From positions 29,792,639 to 29,856,638 of the forward strand of contig OY743184.1 in NCBI GenBank assembly GCA_963555705.1: a stretch of DNA of 64,000 nucleotides, written 5' to 3'. Positions 37,401 through 47,936 of the stretch are shown piece by piece. Positions within the stretch are counted from its first letter, which is position 1; the number at the start of each line of letters is the position of its first letter. The notes under the pieces were generated by a model. The model did not search any database, was not told the DNA's origin, and saw nothing but the letters and a program-made list of their open reading frames with translations. Made by a program: the position numbers and the translations under genes. Source of the stretch: Ligustrum vulgare (lineage: Eukaryota > Streptophyta > Magnoliopsida > Lamiales > Oleaceae).

Positions 37401-40400
37401 GTTAACTCTACGCCTTATTATGCTCAGTCTAACGGGCAAGCAGAGTCGTCCAACAAAATCTTGAAGAGCATTGTACGAAAAATGTTGGGCGAAAATGCCA
37501 GGAATTGGCACGAATTCTTGAACAATGCCTTGTGGGCTTACAGGACGTCTCCACGAACGAGTACAAGTGTAATTCCATTTCAGCTAACTTATGGACAAGA
37601 AGCAGTATTACCTATTGAGATCAACGTGCAATCAATTCGAACAAGTCTACAGAACCAGCTGTGCGAAAGCGACTATGCAGAATTGATGGTTCAGAATCTT
37701 TTAGAACTGGATGAATTAAAGTTGGATGTCCTTGATAGATTGCAAGTTCAGAAGCAAAAAGTGGTTAAATATTACAACAACAGAGCGATAGCCAAATTAT
37801 TTAGTGTGTGCGATTTGGTATGGAAAACCATACTCCCGTTAGAAAGTAAAAATCCCAAATATGGAAAATGGTCGCCTAATTGGGAAGGACCGTTTAGGGT
37901 GAGCAGGGTGTTGCCCAACGGAGCTTATCATCTGGAACTAAATAACACAAAACACATAAGATCCATCAACGGAAAATACTTGAAGAAATATGTTCCTTCC
38001 ATATGGGAGGACGAACAAATATAGGTACGTTGTATTTCGCTGGGAAAGGCGCGCTATTATCGTACAAGCAAGAAAAAGAAAATATGGAAAAATAAAATGC
38101 GCCTATGACAAAAATGCTTCTTTTATTCAAAATGTTATATACATTTTACAATAAAGCCTGCGGGACCTCACTCAGCAACAATAGGGAAACGAATACTGCC
38201 TATCGACTACTACAAAATGAAGACTGCCTATCGACCATCACAGAGGACATCCCCATTACAGATCGATCTCCGTCGCCCCAACAATGGCGACATGCTTGTG
38301 AACAAGGATGACCCGCCTGGTAGGTCCTCCCCCTTCCTCTATCTCAACCTTTGTGAAGCTTCCATCATCGTCTTCTCGGATGCATTTGCTGGAAGCAATC
38401 ACAACAGGTGAACGGCCTGAGAAGCACTCTCAGCAAGCCATTGGCCGATCATGGAGTGAGAGATGGCCAGCGAGTCCTCCCTACGGGTAGTTCCTCTACA
38501 TTTGATGACCCTGTAAAGGGATCACAAGGGAGAGAGACGCCGAAAGGAGCTTCCGCGGCCAAGAAACAATTTCCTATATCTCCCATACAGAAGGTATGTT
38601 TAGAGCAGATCTTGAGAAAGGAATGTTAGATGGTTTGTATCCGGGAGAAATAGGAACAAAAGACCTGTCAAATATGGGGGAATGTACATGATAGTAATGG
38701 AGTACAAGATCGGAAGAAAGGGATGAAAGACGTATCTGCAACCAAATCCTCTTTTTATAGGGTAAGAATCCACCTCTTTATGTGAGAAAAGGAAGGCAGA
38801 AAGGCAGAATCTGAACGGTCTATGTTGGAAAAGACGGAAAAAGATTGGAATGCCGAGAGTTTCTAGAAAAAGGGACACATTGAAATGATTAATATGACCT
38901 GAAATTAATGGATAAACATTAATTTTGCCATATTGGGGGATAATTGTTGACGCCCAAAAATACCCAAAAGTACAAGAGGCCTAAATCTTGGCCCAAACCG
39001 AAAGAGGCTCAACGTTAAATACTCGTTATAGGCAAAAGGTTGGACGACTGGATGATTGTGCGGCAACTAGGATATTTGGGCGACAGGGCGAGCGATGAAG
39101 TCGTTGGGCGACTGAGCAAGCGGAAGTAAGTTCTGACACTTGTCTTATGAGCACATGACCAGTTGTTAACGAAGATGGCAGTTGAGGTGTTGAATCGTGG
39201 AAGTTACTTAAAGCAACGTGGCAAGTAGACGTTACAAGGACGTGAGCAACCGTTATGCAACGTGAAGGAAACAAGTTAATCCATACAAGTGTTACAAAAC
39301 AAGGCGGCAAACAAAATATTCAAATATTGGTAGCAGTTGAAGGAAGTTCGTACATTTGTATATATTGTAAAAACTTAGTCATTTAGAATGACCAATCAAT
39401 CAAATCTCAACAAGAGAATATGTAATATCTTTTATCTTTACTTTTATCGTCAAACTCCTAGTGTAATTTGTGTGCTTGCGCCCCTTGGAGGCAGGCGTTT
39501 TGTCTTCACCGTAATCTTCACCAATATAACACCCCTCGTTGGGACTTTGTCTCGATAGGTTTGTTCCTTACACATTCGTCTGATCCCCCTTTTGGTAATT
39601 GTTAGCGAGGTGACCTCCGCGCGAAACAGTAATATTTGTTATTTCCAAAAGGTAAAGCATACTATGGAAGATGCATTTAGCATCATGACTTGAAAACAGT
39701 TTGCTTTTTCCCACTATAATTAAATTGGTTCTGACATGGAAGTATCATAATTTTCCTCACCCAGCTTTCCTGGGAATAGTTTGGCTTACTACCATGGCAT
39801 ACATATTGTTCTTGTTTGTTCCTGCTGTTTTGAGAGCGTAGAAATGGTTTTTCCCCTCACATGCTCCTTATATCTTAATGATTACAGATTTCCATTTTAA
39901 ATTTGGTATGATGGTATGGCCATGGCTACGCAAAATTGCTTACTGGTGGAATTATGTTTTCAGGGGCTCATCTCTTTGTTTTGGGAAACTTCATCCTGAT
40001 AACATTGTTTATGAGGAACAGTCTCTCAAGACCAGCAAGAAAGCATACTATTCGGATGTACAGAAGTATCATGATGAGTATGTAGTTATCATTCCGTTCA
40101 ATGCTATCTGTTGTTATTCTGAGTTGTGCAATCGCTTTAATTTTTTCTATTCAAGATGCTTATGTTCCTTGTCTCAGCATGATTGGGAATTTGCGGACAT
40201 GGAAGGAAAAATTGACCACCTGCAAGGATCCTGAGGACGTTGTGCAGAAAATCTGGAGGTTGTTCTCTTCATATGCATGTTTTTGTTGTTTAAAATTTGT
40301 TAATAGTCTCCTGCATATGCATACTCTTTAGGAACTCCATAATCACGTTGATGCTTTCAGTGTCTTCTTGGGAAAACTTCAACCCCAGGCCCCTCTTCTT

Positions 40401-43400
40401 CTTTCATTAACTAATGAATTTTGAGGGGTAAATTATTCAGTTAATTGTGAAACGCAAAATCTTGGAAATGGAACTTCTCCACAATAGTTGTTTGATCAAT
40501 AAATGATGATTATTTGAAAATAGTACTTGACGATCAGCATAATCTTGCGGAGTTATTCACATTGGATACCCATGACAATCCTAATTGCTTTTGACCGTGC
40601 TTGATTTTCTGGGCATTTATGTGTTTCTATATTAGGTTTCTTGTTTATATGTCGTGGAGATGAAAAACAATGGTGTTCTATTTCAAAATAGATTTGAATA
40701 CAATCATGAGAATACAGTAGGGGAATTTTCAGTCATTTCCACCAGCCTGTCATACCCCCAAACCTTTAATTGTTTGTAAGCCACGAATATTTAACTAAAC
40801 ATTATTATGACAAAAAAATAAAATCATTTCTCATAAACCAAGCTTATTTGGTCATGAATAATTGTGTGAAATAAAATAAAAAATGATAGGAAGAATTTGA
40901 AATTATTCCGTAATAAGAGTCTAAAAGGAAACAGGCACAAATAATCTTGACAAATTCTTAAACTTGTTACCACCACAAGCCATGCGCACGTCTTGATCCC
41001 ACGAACCATAATTTCCCCATGTTAGTCAATCACATTCTTTCCCTTAAATAATTAAACATTTATTGATGAATCTTTAATATATAAAGATTGGACCAAGAAT
41101 TCAAAGAAAAGTCAAGTGGAGAAATTTTCAAACATGCCAAATTTGTTGCAAGGTCCTAAAAGGTGGGTGCAGAATCAAATATATTGATGAATCTTTAATA
41201 TATAAAGATTTGACCAAGAATTCAAAATTGAAAGAAAAATCAATTGGAGAAATTTTCAAACATGCCAAATTTGTGGCAAGGTCCTAAACGGTAGGTGCAG
41301 AATCTAGAACTAAGTCTATAGAAAACTTCACTAACTGTTCTGGAGACATTCTAGGCAACTCTTTTGGGAAGACTTTCGAAAATCCTCTGACTACTTTGAA
41401 TTTTGGTACCCTTTTTTAATTCAACGAAAAATCACAATCAAGGATCAAGAAACCCAAAAAATTTCAGTTTTGAAAAACTTTTTATCTTTTTCTTGAAATT
41501 CCTTAATGCAATCTTGGATCAAGGTAAAGAAATTAACAAGGATAAGTATTTAGAAATAGATGATCTTGAATTTGTGAAAGAAATTTAAGAAGACACAAAA
41601 CTAATTGGAATTAACGACGGAGGAAATAGAAACAAAAACCTGAATTTAGAGTGGAGTTCTGATACTAGATGATGTGAATCCGTGTAGGAATCACGTTGAT
41701 CTCGCATAAATATTGATTGAAACACCTTGGAACGCTAAATTCAGATATGAGACGATAGCACTATGACCCCAAGCCTCACAAATTAATAACCTAAGGTATA
41801 TTAAACCTTATACTCGTTGATATGCGGAAACAAGAACCACAATGGGTGAACACCACAAATGGTACATAATCATTTGCTAAGTTCTAGGATTTTAAACGTC
41901 ACAAAGGACTTGATTATTTAATAAGTTCGGATTGTTCATTGAAAAATGAAAGAACAAGTGAAAAACTCACTTTAGATTAATAATCTCACAATATATTATC
42001 CAAGTTATGTTAACAATGAATAATACGGACATGCATGTCCGACATGGGTACACATCCGATATGTCGACATGCAATTTTTAAAAAACTCCGATACGCCGAT
42101 ACGTTAGTTAAAAAAAAAAAAAAAAAAAATTATGTTTTAAACTTTGTAAAGAAAAATTATTTACTTTTTAAACTTTTAGTGTAAAGAAAATAAAATCTTA
42201 TATAATTGTAAAAGATATAAACAATATAGTAAAATTAGAAAATGTAAAAAAAAAAAAAAAAAAAAAAAAAAAGAGAGATAATATTGATTTGCAAATTCAA
42301 ATGAGCCCAAATTACATTTAAAAGCCCAAACCCATAACCCAAATCTGATTTTCATCATTTAAACCCCACCAACCAAACCCTACTGTGAAGCTCGGACACG
42401 GAAAAAATGGAGGAATACCCTTGTCGACACGACACGGGTACGGGTGTGGGATCCGAACCAGATCTTGCAATTTCAAATCGGACAACGCTAGGAAAAATAC
42501 AGAAAATAGGAGGGAAGAGAGAACCTTGCGATGGAGAAGAAATAAAACCCAGCCACTGTTGCGTGAAGAAGAGAGAACCTAGCTGCTGCGTGAAGAAGAG
42601 AGTACCTTGCGGGTTACGGCGAAGACGAAAAGGACAGAGACCTAGCTGGGCTGTTGCTGCTGCGTGCAATGAAGAAGAAGACCACCTGGGTCTAGGCTTT
42701 TAAAATGAGTTATTAAATTGTGATCTGGGCTTGTAAATTGGACTCTTAAATTGGGTTTGTAAATTGAACTTTTAAATTTAAATTTGGGGTTTTTTTTGGG
42801 CTATTCACATTTTAATTGTAAATTGATATAATTATCCAATTTCATTTTTTTTTTCTTTTTTCTATTTTTGTCATGTTATTTTATACATTGTACAATTTGT
42901 AATTTATTTTTTATTTTAATTTTAATATGTGAAATTTGAGGGGAAAAAAGTTCATATATGAAAAATCGTACCCACGTACCCATGTCCAAAATTTGGACTC
43001 TTTTTTGCAGTATTCCCGTATCCTAAATTTTAGAAAAAGAATGATCCGACACTTGGATCCATACTCGTATCCGACTCTCGTACCCGTGTCCGAGCATCAT
43101 AGCTCTACTCTTCTTTAAAACAAGATACTAGACGGCAGCGGTGTGCTCGGCAGACTTTAGCTCGTATTCTTCTTCTTCTATTTTGATGGGTATGAGCTTC
43201 TTCTTCGTCTTGATTTTGAACAATCTTCTTCCTTGCTTGCTGTGTCCACTTGAAAAATGGAGTCGAAGCAACAACAATTTTGTTTTGTTTTCATTATGAA
43301 CAGTCTTCTTCTTCCTTGCTCATTAAAGGGACACGCAGTGATGACCCGAATTCTTGGCCATACGAGTGCCACTAATATTCAAATCATATTATCGAGACTT

Positions 43401-46400
43401 AAATAGCAATTATAATAAAAATTTATTTCACAACTGAATAGATAGAGTGCGACTTTAAGATTTCATAATTTAGTTGCGGAATTAAAAATAGAGAATGTTG
43501 TTCTGCATAAAATCAAAACATAATAATTTGAAAGGTGTTCAATCTAGTTATCTCATCAATCCTAGCCACTTTGCCACCTCCATGCTGATCGCCTCGAAAT
43601 ATCAATTTTCTGAAAGGAAGAAATATCGTGGAATGAGATTTATAAAACCTCAGTAAGCATGCCAAAAATAATTATCATGAATAACATAAGGATCATAATC
43701 AACATAGGGAGACACAAGAATTTTACTGAAAATAAGTGGTAAGAATTCTTATGTGTAGCGCTACTAAACTCCGGTTCCCTTAGCATAATCATAAACATAT
43801 CATATGGGACCCATAATAATTTCTTGAAATTGTTTCATAGTAATGATCCAAAACATAGAAAACATACTTACTGTTTAGAAGATTAAAAATGGAGCGTAGT
43901 AGGAAATGGACCAAAGTTTTCTTGACCACCTTGAATTGCTATTACTCGTGAATTGTGTCAGGAGGTTGGAAGAAGTGTGCATGTGTGGAGTAGTGTGCAA
44001 GTGGGATGGGTTTTAAATAGGTGTGGAAGGTTGGCTTGAGGTCAAAAAGTCATTCAATTCCTATAACTCCTACACTTTATTTTCCTAAAGTCAAGCACCA
44101 TTCATATTATTTTCCAATTAAACCATATAATTGTTCTAATGATGACAAATCATGCAGCTTGCACATTCATTTCCAATTAATTACATTTATTATGAAGAAA
44201 AATGCATGATCATAGGTTTCTAAATTCCTAGCGTAAATGCATTTGACATTGTTAAGGCCTTAAATAAAATTTAACATCCAATTGAGTCCCTAAACTTTCA
44301 ATTTCTATGGTTAAATCCAAGAATTAAGTTCGGGTGTTATAATCTACCCTCCAAAAATTAAATTTCTTCCTCGAAATTTACCTTGGAATTCATCAAAAAG
44401 TTGTGGGTACTTGTCTTGCATTTCAATCTCTCGCTCCCACATGGCCTCTTCAACAAAGTGATTTGCTACTGTATTTTTACTAGCGGGATCACTTTGTTCC
44501 TGAGGGCTTGATACATCTGTTCCACAGTTCTTATTGGTACTTCTTCATAGGTCAAACCTCGTTGTAATTCAATAGACTGATGGTTGATAACATGGCTTGA
44601 GTCAGGGACATACTTCCTAAGCATTGATATATGAAATACGTCATGTATAGTTGAGAGTTCTGGAGGTAATGCCAACTGATATGCGACATTTTCAATACGT
44701 TGCAAGATCTCAAACGGGCTAATAAACCTTGGTTGCAATTTACCCTTTTTGCCAAAACGTATCACTTCTTTCATTAGTGCCACTTTAAGGAACACTTTAT
44801 CACCAACTGAAAACTCGAGACCTTTTCTCTTTTTGTCTGCCTAACTCTTTTGTCTATCTTGGGCAATTTTCACGCTGGTGCGAATTTTCTCAACCACATG
44901 CACTGTCTGCTCAATAATCTCTGGCCCCAAAATATTTCTCTCACCAACTTCGTTCCAATAAACTGGTGATCTACACTTTCTCCCATATAATGCCTCATAT
45001 GGCGCTATGCCAATTGAAGTGTGATAACTGTTGTTGTATGAGAACTTGACTAAAGGTGGATGCTTCTCCCATTGTCCACCAAACTTGAGGATACATGTTT
45101 GAAGCATATCCTCTAGGGTCTGGATTGTCCGCTTAGACTGTCCATCCTTCTGAGGGTGGAAAGCCGTGCTAAACTTTAGCTTAGTTCCCATAGCGTGTAA
45201 ACTTTTCCAAAAGTTTGATGTGAATCTTGAATCTCTATCGGATACTATAGAAACAGGTACACCATGTAACCTTACCATTTCGTTCATATACAGTTGCGTA
45301 AATTGATCCATAGTAAACGTCATTCGAAAAGTCATTCAATTCCTATAACTCCTACACGTTATTTTCCTAAAGTCAAGCACCATTCATATTCTTTTCCATT
45401 TAAACATATAATTGCTCTAATGATGACAAATCATGCAGCCTACACATTCATTTCCAATTAATTACATTTATGAAGAAAAATGCACGATCATAGCTTTCTA
45501 AATTCCTAGCGTAAATGCATTTGACATGGTTAGGCCTTAAATAAAATTTAACATCCAATTAAGTCCCTAAACTTTCAATTTCTATGGTTAAACTCAAGAA
45601 TTAAGTGCAGGTGTTATTGTATCAGAGGAGTATCCATGTCCAATATGTATCAGACACGGATACATCGGCACACAAGATGTATCTATGCTTCATAATCATA
45701 GCCCGTTGATATTACAATTCCCTGGCCAGGAAAAACTTAAAAGATTTGATAAATACTACTCATACTAACAAGGTGCACATTCTTTTCTAGAAGTTCATTG
45801 TTAGAAACTCAACAGTTAAGCGTGCTTGGCTTGGGGAAATTTTATGATGGGTGACCCCCCGGGAAATTTTCTTAGGGAGCGTGCGAGTGAAAACAAAGCA
45901 TGCTGAAAAAACCCATGTTGGTATAGTGGGGACAGTATGTCATCGATCTATAAAGCAACTCAGGTCGTTACAAATGGTATCAGAGCCGGTCGTCAGCCAG
46001 AAATTGGGAACTAAGTGCTATGCGGGACAAAGTGCTACGCCATAGGGCTGGAGCCACCTCTTGAACCCGTAAGAGCTACCTCTAAAGTCCCGACGCCTGA
46101 CAACGGATCCTCAAATGGTTTAAGCGCAATGAGGATGTTGCGAGTCTAACGAGGTGATTATAATACCCAGGCCAGAAAAAACTTAAAAAGATTTGATAGG
46201 TACTGCTCATGATAACAAGGTGTAACTTCTTTTTTTTCTTTTTTTCTGCTTTCTCTAATACCATTTGTAACGACCCAAGTCCCACTTAACAGGCTGCCCC
46301 GACCGTTAGATCGACGACGTACTGTCCCCATTTTACCAACATGGGTCTTTTTAGCATGTTTTGTCCTCACATGCTTCCTGAGAAAACTTCCCAGGTGATA

Positions 46401-47898
46401 GAATTGCTCCAAGCCAAACACGCTTAATTGTAGAGTTTCTAACGATAGACTTCCGGAAAAGAAGGTGCACCTTGTTGGTATGAGTAATAATTTTTTAAGC
46501 GTTCCTGGCCTGTATGTTACACTCATCATCTGTTACACTTGCGATGTCCTAGTCACGCTTAAACCATCTGAGGACCCATTGCCAAGCGTTGTGATTCTAG
46601 AGGTGGCTCCTACGGGTTCAAGAGCTGGCTCATGTCCTATTGCGTAGCACTTTGTCTCGCAGTGCACTTAGTTCCTGATTTTCGGCTTGCGGCCCGTTCT
46701 GATACCATTTGTAACGACCCGAATTGCCCTATAGATCGAAAACGTTTTGTCCCCAATGTATCGTCTTTTCATCATATTTTGTCCTCACTCGCACGCCCCC
46801 TGGAAAATTTTCTCAGGGAGGGAGCGAGCGAGTGAGGACAAAACATGCTGAAAAGATCCATATTGGTACAATGGGGACAGTGGTCGATCTATAAGGCAAC
46901 ATGAGTCATTACTAATATGCGAAAACAAAAATCACAACGAAGTGAACGCCACAAATGGTGCCTAATCATTTGATAAGTTCTAGAATTTTGAATGTTACAA
47001 AGAATTTGATTATTTGATAAGTTCGGATTGTTCATTGAGAAACGAAAGAAGTGAAAAAATCACTTTCGATTAATAATCTAACAATATAATATCCAAGTTA
47101 TCGCATAGACATGTCGGTTTGCTCACGGGTTGGAAATACACGTACTTTGAGATTGCAATGATTCTCAACTATGCGATCGCATAGTTAATGACTTGACTCG
47201 GGCCTCTTTTTTGCAAACTTGCTTCCAAACTTGACTTTTGGCCTCCAATTTGATTTTTGGCTACATTCTTGACTTGAATCACATTCTTGACTTGAATAAG
47301 TGTATAAACCTTGAATCTTCTTCCAACATGTCATACTTGGATAGTAGAACCTTTGAGGTTTTAATTGCGCTTTCATCCAACAATGCTTGCATGAATACTT
47401 GTATGGCTTGCTTGATTCTTAACCTTGTTATTAGCTCTTTTGGAACATGCAACGGGTTTTTAGTCGTTGGTCCACCTTGGTACTCATCAGGGGTAAGGCT
47501 TATATTCTCCTGAAGTGTAGAGTACGTAAGTTAACAACTAACATGAAAATGCAAAATTTTTTGTGCAATGCTGGATTAGCTTGATGTTTTCATGAAATGG
47601 TCTTTAATAATGTATCCCTTGAGGTTCTGTTTCTTGTTCTAGTTCCAAAGCATTAAAAGGTTATACAATTTTCTGTTTTTTCATATTAAAAACCATCTAG
47701 GTTTAAGAATTGAATTTTATAAGCAGGGCTAAGAAGCATGCTGACAAAGATATGCTTACATCTGAGAGTAGATTCTATGACACAGAAGAACACCTTGTTG
47801 CAACACCTGACTCTTCTTGGGCTACTTCCGATAAAGCATACAGCAGTGACAATCAGAACTTGGTGATGATGCTTGGAAAATCTAGAAAGAGGTAATTT

Positions 47899-47936
<38 letters not shown>

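Larger units (their letters stand above)
19845..39628 (+). mobile_element. Tat-clade Ty3/gypsy retrotransposon, interrupted by an Athila-like element
   Basis: LTRs start TGTTGACGCC and end GCGCGAAACA. The 5' LTR is split (19,845-20,167 and 30,375-30,730) and the 3' LTR is 38,945-39,628. A perfect GTAAT duplication flanks the element (19,840-19,844 and 39,629-39,633). The interior carries gag, protease, RT, RNase H, an additional archaeal-type RNase H and integrase in that order. The extra RNase H marks the Tat/Ogre lineage. It has the same orientation as the host gene. About 3-4 percent LTR difference by eye and many stops mean it is inactive. Confidence 0.9.
19402..39963 (+). other. Intron 2, 20.6 kb, enlarged by nested retrotransposons
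   Basis: Donor TG|GTAAGT and acceptor TTTTCAG|G bracket a Tat-type element (19,845-39,628) with an Athila-like element inside it. Without the insertions (removing one TSD copy) the intron would be about 770 nt, a normal plant size. Confidence 0.88.
40259..47726 (+). other. Intron 4, 7.5 kb, filled with repeats
   Basis: Donor TGGAG|GTTGTT and acceptor ATAAGCAG|G. It holds LTR remnants, a DNA-transposon-like repeat, a deleted Tekay-like element and Cassandra TRIMs, annotated separately. About 40,260-41,060 shows nothing recognisable. Confidence 0.85.

Noticed and set aside
42355..42703. Open frames on both strands in a GC-rich island (Arg/Glu-rich on +, Phe/Leu-rich on -)
   Set aside because: Sits inside a DNA-transposon-like repeat; no recognisable protein and the two frames are mirror images of one composition.
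45814..45867. Functional 5S rRNA gene
   Set aside because: Only the 3' half is recognisable, it is diverged, and it is bounded by TRIM LTR ends and a primer site.
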